Numbered from the stretch's first letter, positions 1 to 11,584 are shown. The stretch is 27,500 bases of DNA from Pseudoalteromonas shioyasakiensis (GCA_013391845.1 CP058414.1:795001-822500); one strand, 5' to 3'. Notes: generated from the sequence alone by a model not told the origin. Numbers and translations: made by a program.

Positions 1-2345
<2,345 letters not shown>

Positions 2346-2466
2346 ACAACGCCAAACGCGTTTTATGACAGCGTAACAGACAGAAGTTAAGAAACTAAAG
2401 TAGACATTTACTTGATATCAGAATTCCAGATTTTAGTTGATTGCTAAGGCGATTAACGACCCAAAT
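2346..2466 (+). other. 23S-5S spacer of the rRNA operon
   Basis: This is about 120 bases between the 23S and 5S genes. No tRNA-like cloverleaf, open reading frame or promoter was recognised. It is expected to be removed by processing of the rRNA precursor. Confidence 0.8.
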
Positions 2467-2585
2467 TTGCTTGGTGACAATAGCGTTTTGGACCCACCTG
2501 ACCCCATGCCGAACTCAGTAGTGAAACGAAACAGCGCCGATGATAGTGTGGCATTTGCCATGTGAAAGTAGGACATTGCCAGGCT
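2467..2585 (+). rRNA. rrf: 5S ribosomal RNA
   Basis: The conserved block CCCACCTGACCCCATGCCGA and the downstream GAACTCAG...GTGAAACG and AGCGCCGATG motifs are diagnostic of gammaproteobacterial 5S rRNA. The 5' strand TGCTTGG and the 3' strand TTGCCAGGC can form terminal helix I. The length of about 119 nt fits the family. It lies about 120 nt after the 23S gene, the usual order, and no tRNA follows before the terminator. Exact ends are inferred by analogy with E. coli. Confidence 0.96.
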
Positions 2586-2596
2586 CCAAATTAAAG

Positions 2597-2628
2597 AAAG
2601 CCCGATTCGAAAGAGTCGGGCTTTTTTT
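2597..2628 (+). terminator. Intrinsic terminator of the rRNA operon
   Basis: The arms at 2597-2608 and 2613-2624 form a 12-bp stem (one G-U pair) closed by a GAAA tetraloop (2609-2612). A T run extends through 2628. It sits 11 bases after 5S and ends the rRNA transcript. Confidence 0.93.
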
Positions 2629-2635
2629 CGTTTGG

Positions 2636-2671
2636 AGCTGTCAGCTTTCAGCCGTCAGACGTCAGCTGAAA
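2636..2671. repeat. Short degenerate TCAGC-type repeat
   Basis: This stretch is made of imperfect repeats of GTCAGC and TTCAGC and their complements (AGCTGTCAGCTTTCAGCC... GACGTCAGCTGAAA). TTTCAGC and GCTGAAA form a small inverted repeat. It lies between the rRNA terminator and the REP-pair array. No function can be assigned. Confidence 0.5.
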
Positions 2672-2683
2672 TGTGGGGTTGTA

Positions 2684-3394
2684 TAGTACAGAGACTCCCT
2701 CAGCAACAAAACCTTGTAGGAGGCACGTCAGTGCCGAATCTAGGCCATAACCAATATATTCATGGTTGAAGCCATTCCTATGTGATGCGTTGTCAGATAT
2801 AAGATGGCATTTGATCTACAGGATTGTTTGGTACTTCAGAGTCTCCCTCAGCAACAAAACCCTGTAGGAGGCACGTCAGTGCCGTATCTAGACCTTAAAA
2901 AACACATTCATGGCTAAAGCCATTCCTACGTGTTGCGTATCTCAGGTGCCAGACATTAGATGGCAGTTGATCTACAGGATTGTTTGGTACTTCAGAGTAT
3001 TCCTCAGCAACAAAACGAGTAGGAGGCACGTCAGTGTCGAATCTAGGCCATAACCAACACATTCATGGCTAAAGCCATTCCTACGTGATGCGTATCTCAG
3101 ATGCCAGAGATTAGATGGCAGTTGATCTACAGGATTGTTTGGTACTTCAGAGTGTTCCTCAGCAACAAAACGAGTAGGAGGCACTTCAGGGTCGAATCTA
3201 GGCCATAACCAACACATTCATGGCTAAAGCCATTCCTACGTGATGCGTATCTCAGATGCCAGAGATTAGATGGCAGTTGATCTACAGGATTGTTTGGTAC
3301 TTCAGAGTGTTCCTCAGCAACAAAACGAGTAGGAGGCACTTCAGTGCCGAATCTAGGCCATAAGCAATATATTCATGGCTAAAGCCATTCCTAC
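2684..3394. repeat. Tandem array of five REP-type inverted pairs (BIME-like)
   Basis: Five 66-bp palindrome pairs lie at 2716-2781, 2864-2929, 3019-3084, 3174-3239 and 3329-3394, with start-to-start periods of 148, 155, 155 and 155 bp. Each pair begins GTAGGAGGCAC(G/T)TCAGTGCC, a hairpin with GGCAC/GTGCC arms. Each ends ATGGCTAAAGCCATTCCTAC, which is an inverted copy of a GTAGGA-headed hairpin. The 89-bp spacers after pairs 3 and 4 are identical, showing recent tandem amplification. Pairs 3 and 4 have mismatches in the left hairpin (GTGTC and GGGTC instead of GTGCC), and pair 1 has a degenerate right hairpin. A partial unit (AGTACAGAGACTCCCTCAGC) precedes pair 1. GTAGGAG-headed palindromes are characteristic of REP elements mobilised by RAYT transposases. 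No such transposase gene is in the window. Apparent ORFs inside are repeat artefacts. Confidence 0.9.
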
Positions 3395-3478
3395 AACGAC
3401 ACTTTTCCTAGAGCCTATATGGCTTATCCTAACTCGCTAACTTTACTCTCACAATTCGCTAACTCATAACCCAAAAAC

Positions 3479-3507
3479 AAAAACGCCAGCATATAGCTGG
3501 CGTTTTT
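3479..3507. terminator. Bidirectional hairpin terminator downstream of pckA
   Basis: There is a perfect 12-bp stem, AAAAACGCCAGC (3479-3490) with GCTGGCGTTTTT (3496-3507), and a 5-nt loop. A-rich and T-rich flanks let it work in both directions. On the minus strand it lies about 185 bases beyond the pckA stop codon, after the MITE-like element. On the plus strand it closes the repeat region. Confidence 0.85.
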
Positions 3508-3524
3508 AATCTGAAGGTAAGCTT

Positions 3525-3692
3525 GGTATCATACCAATCCGCAATAATACTTAATCATTTTGAGGGATTAAACCTGTCGCTATCTGCGTTAAAAATTTCT
3601 GATTTAGAACAACTAAATAACGAAATTTTTGCCTTGCTATCAACGAGGTTTTATTGCCTCAAAATAGATCACTTAATTAAGCGAATTGGTAT
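3525..3692. mobile_element. MITE-like inverted-repeat element abutting pckA
   Basis: The terminal inverted repeats ATACCAATCCGC (3531-3542) and GCGAATTGGTAT (3681-3692) match at 11 of 12 positions. A second, inner inverted repeat is ATTTTGAGG (3557-3565) with CCTCAAAAT (3657-3665). TAAGCTT at 3518-3524 and again at 3693-3699 directly flanks the 3525-3692 segment and looks like a 7-bp target-site duplication. The left end has an extra GGTATC outside the TIR, so the exact boundary is uncertain. The right boundary falls inside the pckA stop codon (3692-3694). It is too small to encode a transposase. From memory, similar ATACCAAT-ended intergenic repeats are common in Alteromonadales; this was not checked. 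Confidence 0.65.
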
Positions 3693-5230
3693 TAAGCTTT
3701 TGGACCTGCTGATTTGATTGCTTCTGAAACATCGTATTTTGCAAAGTTTTCAGTGAAGTCAGATGCTAGTTTGTTTGCGTATTCTGCGTACTTCTCTTTA
3801 TCTTCCCATGTGTTGATTGGGTTAAGAAGCTTACTGTCTACACCAGGAACTGAAACTGGTACATCTAGGTTTAGAACATCGATGTGTTGAGTTTCAACAT
3901 CAGCTAGTTTACCTGATACGATTGCATCAACTACAGCACGTGTAGTTGGGATATCGAAACGTTGACCAGTACCGTAAGGGCCACCTGTCCAACCTGTGTT
4001 AACTAGGTAAACTTTAGCGCCGAATTCACGTACACGCTTCATTAGAAGCTCTGCATAAACGCCTGCAGGGCGTGGGAAGAATGGAGCACCGAAACATGTT
4101 GAGAATGTAGACTCTATGTCGCTTGTTGAACCGATTTCAGTTGAACCTACTTTTGCAGTGTAACCGCTTAGGAAGTGGTAAGCTGCAGCTTCTTCAGTTA
4201 GTACTGAAACTGGTGGTAATACACCGCTCACGTCACACGTTAAGAATACAACCGCTTTTGGCTCGCCAGCACGGTTTTCTACTTTACGTTTTTCAACGTG
4301 CTCTAGAGGGTAGGCTGCGCGGCTATTTTGTGTAAGGCTTGTATCATGGAAATCTGGTACACGGTTTTCGTCAAGTACAACGTTTTCTAAGATTGTACCG
4401 AAGCGAATTGCATTCCAAATAACAGGTTCGTTCTTTTGCGATAGGTCGATACATTTAGCGTAACAACCACCTTCGATATTAAATACGCTACCAGGTGCCC
4501 AACCGTGTTCGTCATCACCGATAAGGAAACGAGTAGGATCCGCAGATAATGTTGTTTTACCTGTTCCAGATAGACCGAAGAATAAAGCTGTGTCGCCTGC
4601 TTCACCTACGTTTGCAGAGCAGTGCATTGGTAATACACCTTTTGCAGGAAGTAGGAAGTTTTGTACAGAGAACATTGATTTTTTCATTTCGCCTGCGTAG
4701 CGCATACCAGCTAGTAGTACTTTACGTTGTGCGAAGTTAATGATTACAGTGCCATCACTGTTTGTGCCATCACGCTCTGGGTCACATACAAATGAAGGTA
4801 CGTTCATTACCTGCCACTCTGGGAAGTCGGCAGTATTGTATGTTTGTGGTTCGATAAACATGTTTTTGGCAAAAATATGATGCCATGCAGTTTCTGTTGT
4901 AACTACAACTGGTAAATAGTGCTCAGGATCAGCGCCAACTTCTAGGTGAGAGATGAAGTGGTCTTTGCTTTTCACGTGTTCTTCTACACGTGCCCATAAC
5001 GCATCAAACTTGTCTGCATCGAATGGGCGGTTTACGTTGCCCCATTGGATTTCGTTTTCAGTGCTTGGCTCTTGAACAATAAAACGATCTTTTGGAGAGC
5101 GGCCAGTGCGTACACCGGTTTTAGCAACAAAAGCACCATTAGCGGCTAAAGTCCCTTCGCCACGACGAATAGCGTGTTCGACAAGTTCAGCTGCTGTAAG
5201 ATCAACAAAACTAGTAGCGTTTGCAGTCAT
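3692..5230 (-). CDS. pckA: Phosphoenolpyruvate carboxykinase (ATP)
   Basis: This cytosolic enzyme converts oxaloacetate and ATP to phosphoenolpyruvate, ADP and CO2, the entry step of gluconeogenesis. The protein has 512 residues; E. coli PckA has 540. Visible motifs are [10 protein letters not shown] (about 41-50, oxaloacetate-binding arginine), the P-loop [13 protein letters not shown] (about 219-231) and the metal-binding IGDDEHGW (about 237-244). Together they identify the ATP-dependent family rather than the GTP enzyme. The ATG at 5230 is preceded by an AGGT ribosome-binding site 7 nt upstream. The gene is monocistronic: hslO upstream has its own terminator, and a terminator follows 185 bases downstream. 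The last codons run straight into a MITE-like element. Two LacI-type operator-like palindromes lie about 150-200 bases upstream, so repression by a LacI-family sugar-responsive regulator is likely (inference). Confidence 0.98.
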   Translation of the reverse strand: MTANATSFVDLTAAELVEHAIRRGEGTLAANGAFVAKTGVRTGRSPKDRFIVQEPSTENEIQWGNVNRPFDADKFDALWARVEEHVKSKDHFISHLEVGADPEHYLPVVVTTETAWHHIFAKNMFIEPQTYNTADFPEWQVMNVPSFVCDPERDGTNSDGTVIINFAQRKVLLAGMRYAGEMKKSMFSVQNFLLPAKGVLPMHCSANVGEAGDTALFFGLSGTGKTTLSADPTRFLIGDDEHGWAPGSVFNIEGGCYAKCIDLSQKNEPVIWNAIRFGTILENVVLDENRVPDFHDTSLTQNSRAAYPLEHVEKRKVENRAGEPKAVVFLTCDVSGVLPPVSVLTEEAAAYHFLSGYTAKVGSTEIGSTSDIESTFSTCFGAPFFPRPAGVYAELLMKRVREFGAKVYLVNTGWTGGPYGTGQRFDIPTTRAVVDAIVSGKLADVETQHIDVLNLDVPVSVPGVDSKLLNPINTWEDKEKYAEYANKLASDFTENFAKYDVSEAIKSAGPKA

Positions 5231-5383
5231 GTTTATACCTAAATTGTGAGAGATTGAACGGGATAGCTCTGGGGTTCTTAGTTTTCCCTTTTGCTAAAAG
5301 AATAGTAACAGAAGGATTAGGGATATTCGAGTGTCTGAAGGGCCTAAAAAGGCATATATTTGGCAAAAAACATGAATAATTTC

Positions 5384-5433
5384 AATGATACCGGTGTCAT
5401 AAAATGGCGCTTTTTCATGACACCGGTATCATT
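5384..5433. promoter_or_regulatory. Paired LacI-type operator-like palindromes upstream of pckA
   Basis: The 17-bp arms AATGATACCGGTGTCAT (5384-5400) and ATGACACCGGTATCATT (5417-5433) are perfect reverse complements of each other. Each arm is itself a near-palindrome around CCGG. The two centres are 32 bp apart, about three helical turns, so two bound dimers would lie on the same DNA face. The CG-centred TGACACCG half-site is typical of LacI-family operators. On the minus strand the right-hand base of a possible -35 (TTGAAA, 5380-5385) overlaps the nearer arm. The only gene that could be served is pckA. From memory, a LacI-family regulator of pckA (PckR) has been predicted in related bacteria; the motif match was not checked. 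Confidence 0.72.
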
Positions 5434-5452
5434 ATTTTTGATAATTTTTTTT

Positions 5453-5481
5453 AATAAAAAAGCCGCATCGAATGCGGCTTT
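5453..5481 (-). terminator. Intrinsic terminator of hslR-hslO
   Basis: The arms 5459-5468 (AAAGCCGCAT) and 5472-5481 (ATGCGGCTTT) pair over 10 bp with a 3-nt loop. On the minus strand a T-rich tail follows (complement of 5453-5458). It is 29 bases after the hslO stop codon and separates hslO from pckA. Confidence 0.9.
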
Positions 5482-5509
5482 AATACAATAATATTTTAAA
5501 TTGGGTGTA

Positions 5510-6356
5510 TCAGTTAAAAATAGCTTTAATATCCTGTTCGTTAAAAATGTAATCTTTTAAGCAGTAATGGCAGCTAATTTTTACTTCGCCGTTTGCTTTT
5601 ACATCAGCAAGTAACTCTTCTTGACCTACATTCACTAACGCAGCAATTGTTTTATCTCTGCTACAACCACAACGGAAACTAATAGATTGTGGCTCGAATA
5701 ATTGAGGGTTATCTTCGTGGTAAAGTCTGGTTAAAACTGTATTTGCATCTAAACCTAGTAACTCTTCATCTTTAATAGTGTTGCTGATAGCTTCAAGATG
5801 AGTGAAGTCTTCAACAGATTTTTCCTTATTCACAGGTAATACTTGTAAGAATAAGCCAGCTGCTTTTGCTGTGTCTGCTGTTACTTCAGTTGCAAACCAA
5901 AGACGTGTTTTTAACTGTTCTGATTGCTCAAAATAGTTCTCTAGGCATTTATCTAAGCTATCGTGCTCTAAAGGTACAATACCTTGGTATCGCTCACCTT
6001 TAGTAGGCGTAATTGTAATAACCATATAGCCATTACCAATTAAGTCTTTTATTGTGCTTCCTGTCACTTCACCTTGTAGACGTGCTATGCCTCGCATGTT
6101 TTGTTTATCGTCACCATTAATTACCGCATATTTAACAGGGCCATCGCCTTGTAGTTGAACGGCAATTTCACCTTCAAACTTTAAAGTAGCTGTTAATAAG
6201 CAGGTAGCAACAAGTAATTCACCTAATAAGGTTTGCACAGGTGCTGGGTAATTATGGTTTGCGATCATCTCTTGATAAGTGTTTTCAATTTGTACGAGTT
6301 TCGCCACGTACATCGAGCTGATCAAATATATAACGATGAAGTAAATCTTGTTGCAT
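5510..6356 (-). CDS. hslO: Hsp33 redox-regulated chaperone, apparent frameshift near 5' end
   Basis: Hsp33 is a cytoplasmic holdase activated by oxidation of its zinc-bound cysteines. The main frame (5510 to about 6301) matches the family through NHNYPAPVQTLLGELLVA, QLQGDGP, GERYQGIV and the C-terminal zinc site CGC...CHYC. The expected N-terminus MQQDLLHRYIFDQLDVRGE lies in another frame, beginning at ATG 6356 (or an in-frame ATG at 6365 behind TTAGGT). It should continue as LVQIENTY, but one extra A in the AAA at 6299-6301 puts it out of frame and gives a stop at 6285-6287. Without that base the protein would have about 284 residues and a start 12 nt after hslR, as expected for an hslR-hslO operon. 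In the shifted frame only a TTG (6325) or an ATG at 6313 inside the conserved region is available. It could be a sequencing error, a real inactivating mutation or, less likely, recoding. Confidence 0.88.
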
Positions 6357-6368
6357 GAGTTGCATTAC

Positions 6369-6788
6369 CTAACTTGATTTCATTTTTAACAGTTCACGTC
6401 TTTGCTTTTTATCTGGTTTACGATCAGGATGTGGAGCAAAGAAGCTGTTGTTCTTACGGGCGATAGCATTTGCTTCGCGTTTCTCAATACTAGCTTGAGT
6501 TTCTTGATATAAGGTTTGTGCAATGGGGGCACCTTGACGTTTTTCAAGGATCTTTTCAATTGTCACGACCTTTTCGTCTACCCCTTGTAGCAGTTTAACT
6601 ACAGCACCGACTTCAACAATTTTGCTGGGCTTGGTACGTTGTCCATTATAATGTACTTTGCCACCTTGCACCATGTCTCGTGCGATTGAGCGGGTTTTAT
6701 AAAAACGTGCAGCCCATAACCACTTATCAAGGCGTACGTTTAATTCATCTTGCTTGTCTTGCGACTTATGAGTGTTACCTTTTGACAC
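6369..6788 (-). CDS. hslR: Hsp15 ribosome-associated heat shock protein
   Basis: HslR binds free 50S subunits carrying nascent peptidyl-tRNA and helps to recycle stalled complexes. The S4 RNA-binding domain is clear: VRLDKWLWAARFYKTRSIAR followed by GGKVHYNGQRTKPSKIVEVG. The basic C-terminus HPDRKPDKKQRRELL is also typical. I chose GTG 6788 (139 residues, with AAAGAG 7 nt upstream) because it gives nearly the 133-residue length of the E. coli protein. An upstream in-frame TTG at 6824 would give 151 residues but has no clear ribosome-binding site. A possible -10 (TATAAG, complement of 6810-6815) would start the RNA about 15 nt before the GTG. The gene forms an operon with hslO and is divergent from the gsp operon. 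Confidence 0.95.
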   Translation of the reverse strand: MSKGNTHKSQDKQDELNVRLDKWLWAARFYKTRSIARDMVQGGKVHYNGQRTKPSKIVEVGAVVKLLQGVDEKVVTIEKILEKRQGAPIAQTLYQETQASIEKREANAIARKNNSFFAPHPDRKPDKKQRRELLKMKSS

Positions 6789-6892
6789 AATTGTGCTCTT
6801 TGAAAGCTGCTTATATATAGGCAAAATTTACCATGAAACTTAATCACAAATAAACAGTCGTAGTAATTCCTTGCAGCCCACTGTTCGTCGAA

Positions 6893-6921
6893 TTTACCTT
6901 GTTTACAAAGTTTAATATAAG
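6893..6921 (+). promoter_or_regulatory. Candidate sigma-70 promoter of the gsp operon
   Basis: The -35 is TTTACC (6893-6898, 4 of 6), the spacer is 17 bp, and the -10 is TATAAG (6916-6921, 5 of 6). It is 77 bases before the gspC start codon in the divergent hslR-gspC region. Confidence 0.6.
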
Positions 6922-6998
6922 CGCGCTTGTTGAATGAAAAATGAAAAGGTACTATAGGCCAGCTATCAAGCAGTAAATTAAAATAAGAAATAGAGTTT

Positions 6999-7940
6999 AT
7001 GGATCAACACTTACAACAAGTTAAACAGTTTTTGAACGGCTTACCTCATGCCAAGCTAAGTGCATTTGTAGTGCTGTTAGTTGTTGTTTATATTGCTTTT
7101 TTATCATCCAAGCTATTTTGGCTTGTATGGCCGGAGCCCGATACAAGAGCACTGCCTGTAACAGGTGTTAACACCATGGCAAAGCGAGCAGAGACTGTAA
7201 GCTCACGTCAAATTATCGAACAGAATTTATTCGGCAAAGTTGTTGTCGAAGCTAAAAAACCTACCTCAAAACAAAATCAAGTTATTAACAACGCCCCTGA
7301 AACTCGCCTAAGTATTAACCTAACCGGTATTGTTGCGGTAAGCCAAAATGACCAAGCTGGCCTTGCAATAATCGAATCTCAAGGCAAGCAAGAAACATAT
7401 GTTGTTGATGATGCAATTAAAGGAACTCGCGCAAAGCTAGCTCAAGTATTACCCGATCGAGTGATTTTAGATGTTAGCGGTCGTTTTGAAACTTTGATGC
7501 TGGATGGACTCGACTTTACGAAAACAGTTTCTATGCCCGTATTGGCAGAGCGTAAAGAGTCAGAATTAACCGCAGGTCCGCAGCTTGTCGAAAATAGTGA
7601 AATAAATGCGACTGAAGATGAAGAAATAAAAGAAGCGCTTATCGAAACGCGTGAAGAAGTATTAGACGATCCCGGTAAATTATTTGACTATATTCGCGTC
7701 TCTCAAGCGATGGTTGATGGTGAGTTAGTGGGTTATCGTTTAAGCCCAGGTAAAGATCCTGCTTTATTCAAGCAGATGGGATTAATGAATAATGATTTAG
7801 CTATTGCGATTAATGGCTATCAATTAAATGATTTGAAACAGGCAATGTCAGCAATAAACGAATTACGAAATAGTACTGACGCAAGTATCACTATCGAACG
7901 CGATGGTGAACAAATTGATGTGCAATTTAGCCTGCAATAA
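6999..7940 (+). CDS. gspC: Type II secretion inner-membrane protein GspC
   Basis: GspC links the inner-membrane platform to the outer-membrane secretin and helps select substrates. The 313-residue protein has a short cytoplasmic N-terminus, one membrane segment (about residues 18-44) and a proline-rich linker. The periplasmic homology region (about 85-170, including SINLTGIVAVSQNDQAGLAII) binds the N0 domain of GspD. A C-terminal PDZ-like domain follows (about 230-313, GYRLSPGKDPALFKQMGLMN...). The ATG at 6999 follows TAGAGTTT, a weak ribosome-binding site. It is the first gene of the gspC-N operon, and gspD starts 22 bases downstream. Confidence 0.96.
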   Translation: MDQHLQQVKQFLNGLPHAKLSAFVVLLVVVYIAFLSSKLFWLVWPEPDTRALPVTGVNTMAKRAETVSSRQIIEQNLFGKVVVEAKKPTSKQNQVINNAPETRLSINLTGIVAVSQNDQAGLAIIESQGKQETYVVDDAIKGTRAKLAQVLPDRVILDVSGRFETLMLDGLDFTKTVSMPVLAERKESELTAGPQLVENSEINATEDEEIKEALIETREEVLDDPGKLFDYIRVSQAMVDGELVGYRLSPGKDPALFKQMGLMNNDLAIAINGYQLNDLKQAMSAINELRNSTDASITIERDGEQIDVQFSLQ

Positions 7941-7962
7941 CTAGCTTTGGAGTTTTTATAGA

Positions 7963-10026
7963 ATGGTTCACGCGCTACACCTCACAAAAATCAAAAAAGG
8001 GTTAGCTAAATATGCAGCGCTTTTTTTATTAACAGGATTATCGCTTTCAGTTTCAGCTGTTGAGTATGCAGCTAATTTTAAAGGCACTGATATTAATGAG
8101 TTCATTAATATCGTAGGTCGGAATTTAAATAAAACCGTTATTATTGACCCAAATGTGCGCGGTAAAGTAAACGTGCGCAGTTACGAGCTAATGGACGAGA
8201 AGCTTTATTATCAGTTTTTCTTAAATGTACTCGAAGTTTATGGTTATTCAGCTGTTGAGATGGATAACGGTATTATTAAAATTGAAAAAAGTTCTGATGC
8301 TAAAAAGTCGAATGTACCGCTGATCACTGAAGATAACCAAGCCCGTGGCGATATGATGGTGACACGTGTGGTACGTGTTAAAAACGTAAGTGTACAAGAG
8401 CTTGGTCCTCTAGTTCGTCAATTTAGTGACCAAAAAGATGGTGGTCACGTTGCAAACTTTAATGCTGCGAACGTGATGATGTTGACTGGTCATGCTGCTT
8501 CAGTTAACCGCTTAGTAGAAATTATTCGCTCTGTTGACCAAGCAGGTGATAAGCGTGTAGATATTGTACAGCTTAAATTTGCTACCGCAGACGATGTGGT
8601 ATCTGTTGTTGAGAATATTTACAAAGATGGTGGCAAGGGAAGCGTTCCTGAGTTCTTAATTCCTAAGGTTGTTGCTGATGGTCGTACTAACAGTGTGATT
8701 GTCAGTGGAGAGGCGCAAGCACGTACTCGTGCTGTTGAATTAATTAGCCGTTTAGATGGTGAGTTAGAGAACCAAGGTAATACTAAGGTTATCTATTTAA
8801 ACTACGCAAAAGCTGAAGACCTTGTAAAAGTACTGCAAGGTGTGAGCAAAACATTAGCCGAAGATGCGCAAGGTGGTGCGACTAAAACTCGTTCTCGCAA
8901 CCAAAACGAAACAAGTATTGAAGCACACCCTGATTCAAACTCTCTGGTTATTACTGCGCAACCAGATACGATGCGCTCACTTGAACAAGTGATAGAACGT
9001 CTTGATGTACGTCGAGCACAGGTACTTGTTGAAGCTATCATCGTTGAAGTGTTAGAGGCTGATGGTATCAACTTAGGCTTGCAATGGATTTCAGAGCAAG
9101 GCGGGATGATGCAGTTCAACAATGGTACAACAGTACCTGTTGGATCATTGGCAGTTGCTGCTGAGCAAGCTCGTGATAAAACGATACAAAAAACGATTAC
9201 AGGTAATGAGACTGGTAATACGACTCCTTATGAAGAAACAGTTGAAGGTGATCTGGGGCCTCTCGGACAACTGCTCGGCGGTATCAATGGTTTAGCAATG
9301 GGTATTGTTAAGAACGACTGGGGTGCAATTATCCAAGCTGTTTCAACGGATACTAACTCTAATATTCTTGCTACGCCGTCTGTAACGACCATGGATAACG
9401 AAGAAGCGTCAATGATTGTTGGTCAAGAAGTACCGATTATCACAGGCTCGCAAACAGGCTCAAATAACGCTAACCCATTCCAAACAGTTGAACGTCAAGA
9501 AGTAGGTGTAAAGCTAAAAGTTACACCACAAATCAATGACGGTTCAGCGGTTCAGCTAACGATTGAACAAGAAGTTTCCAGCGTAAGTGGTGCTACTGCG
9601 GTAGATATCTCAGTGAATAAACGTGCAATTAAAACCACGGTTATGGCTGATGATGGTGGTATGGTTGTACTAGGTGGCCTGATTGATGAAGACGTGCAAG
9701 AAAGTGTCTCTAAAGTACCGTTATTAGGTGATATCCCGGTACTTGGTCATTTATTTCGCTCAACCAGCACTAATAAGCGTAAACGTAATCTGATTGTATT
9801 TATTCGTCCTACCATTGTGCGTGATGGCATTAGTATGAATAAGTTGAGCCACTCTAAATATAACTTTATCCGTGGCGAACAACACAAACAAAAAGAAGAT
9901 GGTATTGATTTAATGCCGTTGACGGATGCACCAATTCTTCCTGAATGGAATGATGCCTTGGTATTACCGCCAACTTACGAAGAATATCTAAAGCAACAAA
10001 ACGCGAATGAGCGCAACGATGACTAA
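7963..10026 (+). CDS. gspD: Type II secretion outer-membrane secretin GspD
   Basis: GspD forms the multimeric outer-membrane channel of the T2SS. The 687-residue precursor has a Sec signal peptide (about 1-32, ending SVSA). The periplasmic N0 to N3 domains follow (about 33-340, starting [20 protein letters not shown]). The secretin core (about 345-620) carries the conserved [16 protein letters not shown] motif near 585-600. A C-terminal tail of about 60 residues could serve pilotin binding, but no gspS-type pilotin gene is in the window. GGAG lies 10 nt before the ATG. The 3' end overlaps gspE by 20 bases, suggesting translational coupling. Confidence 0.98.
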   Translation: MVHALHLTKIKKGLAKYAALFLLTGLSLSVSAVEYAANFKGTDINEFINIVGRNLNKTVIIDPNVRGKVNVRSYELMDEKLYYQFFLNVLEVYGYSAVEMDNGIIKIEKSSDAKKSNVPLITEDNQARGDMMVTRVVRVKNVSVQELGPLVRQFSDQKDGGHVANFNAANVMMLTGHAASVNRLVEIIRSVDQAGDKRVDIVQLKFATADDVVSVVENIYKDGGKGSVPEFLIPKVVADGRTNSVIVSGEAQARTRAVELISRLDGELENQGNTKVIYLNYAKAEDLVKVLQGVSKTLAEDAQGGATKTRSRNQNETSIEAHPDSNSLVITAQPDTMRSLEQVIERLDVRRAQVLVEAIIVEVLEADGINLGLQWISEQGGMMQFNNGTTVPVGSLAVAAEQARDKTIQKTITGNETGNTTPYEETVEGDLGPLGQLLGGINGLAMGIVKNDWGAIIQAVSTDTNSNILATPSVTTMDNEEASMIVGQEVPIITGSQTGSNNANPFQTVERQEVGVKLKVTPQINDGSAVQLTIEQEVSSVSGATAVDISVNKRAIKTTVMADDGGMVVLGGLIDEDVQESVSKVPLLGDIPVLGHLFRSTSTNKRKRNLIVFIRPTIVRDGISMNKLSHSKYNFIRGEQHKQKEDGIDLMPLTDAPILPEWNDALVLPPTYEEYLKQQNANERNDD

Positions 10027-11584
10027 TGCAATTACAGAAATCAATGATGAGTTAGCACCCGATGTGCCAGCAAATCATGATGAGCTGCTAACAAGCGATG
10101 ATCTTGTTAGCTTGCCAACCAAGCGTTTGCCATTCTCGTACGCGCGTCGTACAGGTGTATTATTAGGTAAAGATCAGGATAACTGGACTGTGTATTACCG
10201 CGGTGAGTTAGACGTTGATGCATTACTTGAGGTACGACGTATCGCGGGTCATGGTTTTTCACTAGAACAATTACCAGATGACAAATTTGAGTTGTTGCTA
10301 GAGGTCTCATATCAGCGTGATAGTTCTGAAACGCAGCAAATGATGGAAGATATCGGTAACGAAGTGGATTTATTCTCGCTTGCAGATGAATTGCCGCAAA
10401 CTGAAGATCTACTTGCTGGTGATGATGATGCGCCAATTATTAAACTAATTAACGCTATGCTGAGCGAAGCGATTAAAGAAGGTGCGTCGGATATTCATAT
10501 CGAAACCTTTGAACAAGAGCTAGTGATTCGCTTTAGGGTTGATGGGGTATTAAAAGAAGTATTAAAGCCAAATCGTAAACTCGCCTCATTGTTGGTGTCG
10601 CGTATTAAGGTTATGGCAAAACTAGACATTGCCGAAAAACGTATACCTCAAGATGGCCGTATTAGTTTACGAATTGCTGGTCGTGCTGTTGATGTGCGTG
10701 TTTCTACTATGCCATCAAGCTTTGGTGAGCGTGTTGTACTGCGTCTACTTGATAAAAACAACGCACGGCTGAATCTTGAAGATTTAGGTATGACTGAGCG
10801 TAACCGTGAATTGTTTGCTGACTTAATCAGTAAGCCCCACGGTATTATCTTAGTAACCGGTCCAACGGGTTCTGGTAAAAGTACCACTTTGTATGCAGGC
10901 ATGAGCCAAATTAACTCGCGGGATCGTAATATCCTCACTGTTGAAGATCCAATCGAGTACGAGATCCCAGGGATTGGTCAAACGCAAGTCAATACTAAGG
11001 TTGATATGACCTTTGCACGTGGCTTACGTGCCATCCTTCGTCAAGACCCTGATGTAGTAATGGTTGGTGAGATCCGTGACCTTGAAACGGCACAAATTGG
11101 TGTGCAAGCTTCATTAACTGGTCACTTGGTTATGTCGACACTGCACACTAATACGGCTGCTGGTGCTATCACACGTATGGAAGACATGGGCGTTGAGCCT
11201 TTCTTACTATCATCATCGTTATTAGGTGTGTTGTCACAACGTCTAGTACGTACTTTATGTAATAGCTGTAAAGAAGGTCACATTGCCGATGAGCGCGAAT
11301 GTCAGTTATTGGGGGTCAACCCTGCTGAGCCGCCAACAATTTATCGTGCCGTAGGGTGTGAAGAGTGTAACTTTAATGGTTACCGTGGCCGTACTGGTAT
11401 TCATGAATTGTTGGTTGTTGATGAAGCAATTCGTGAAATGATCCACAGTGGTAAAGGCGAGCAAAGTGTTGAAAAGTATATTCGCAAACACAGTCCAAGC
11501 ATTCGTCAAGATGGTTGTAATCGTGTGTTAGCGGGTCGCACTACCTTAGAAGAAGTCTTGCGTGTAACACGTGAGGAAGGTTAA
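10007..11584 (+). CDS. gspE: Type II secretion ATPase GspE
   Basis: GspE is the cytoplasmic hexameric ATPase that drives pseudopilus assembly, anchored to the membrane through GspL. The 525-residue protein has an N1E/N2E region (about 1-130) and the Walker A motif GPTGSGKS (285-292). Then come the Asp box ([19 protein letters not shown]), the Walker B region [12 protein letters not shown] (about 347-358) and the His box ([14 protein letters not shown]). The GspE-type zinc element has Cys 418, 421, 451 and 454 (CNSC and CEEC). The ATG at 10007 overlaps gspD by 20 bases. A second ATG at 10019 is equally possible and overlaps by 8 bases. gspF begins 2 bases after the stop. Confidence 0.98.
   Translation: MSATMTNAITEINDELAPDVPANHDELLTSDDLVSLPTKRLPFSYARRTGVLLGKDQDNWTVYYRGELDVDALLEVRRIAGHGFSLEQLPDDKFELLLEVSYQRDSSETQQMMEDIGNEVDLFSLADELPQTEDLLAGDDDAPIIKLINAMLSEAIKEGASDIHIETFEQELVIRFRVDGVLKEVLKPNRKLASLLVSRIKVMAKLDIAEKRIPQDGRISLRIAGRAVDVRVSTMPSSFGERVVLRLLDKNNARLNLEDLGMTERNRELFADLISKPHGIILVTGPTGSGKSTTLYAGMSQINSRDRNILTVEDPIEYEIPGIGQTQVNTKVDMTFARGLRAILRQDPDVVMVGEIRDLETAQIGVQASLTGHLVMSTLHTNTAAGAITRMEDMGVEPFLLSSSLLGVLSQRLVRTLCNSCKEGHIADERECQLLGVNPAEPPTIYRAVGCEECNFNGYRGRTGIHELLVVDEAIREMIHSGKGEQSVEKYIRKHSPSIRQDGCNRVLAGRTTLEEVLRVTREEG

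Noticed and set aside
2972..3339. Two near-identical 70-81 codon minus-strand ORFs
   Set aside because: They are read-throughs of the 155-bp repeat unit; the identical protein sequence follows from the DNA repeat, and they lack ribosome-binding sites.
2684..3394. CRISPR array
   Set aside because: Repeats are 66-bp inverted pairs with near-identical 82-89 bp spacers; a CRISPR array has 25-40 bp repeats and unique spacers, and no cas gene is present.
3523..3717. 64-codon plus-strand ORF before pckA
   Set aside because: It is contained in the MITE-like element and runs into the pckA 3' end on the opposite strand; no coding signature.
5231..5260. CRP-like half-site (TCACA) near the pckA start
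   Set aside because: Only one half is recognisable; the other half of TGTGA-N6-TCACA is not matched.
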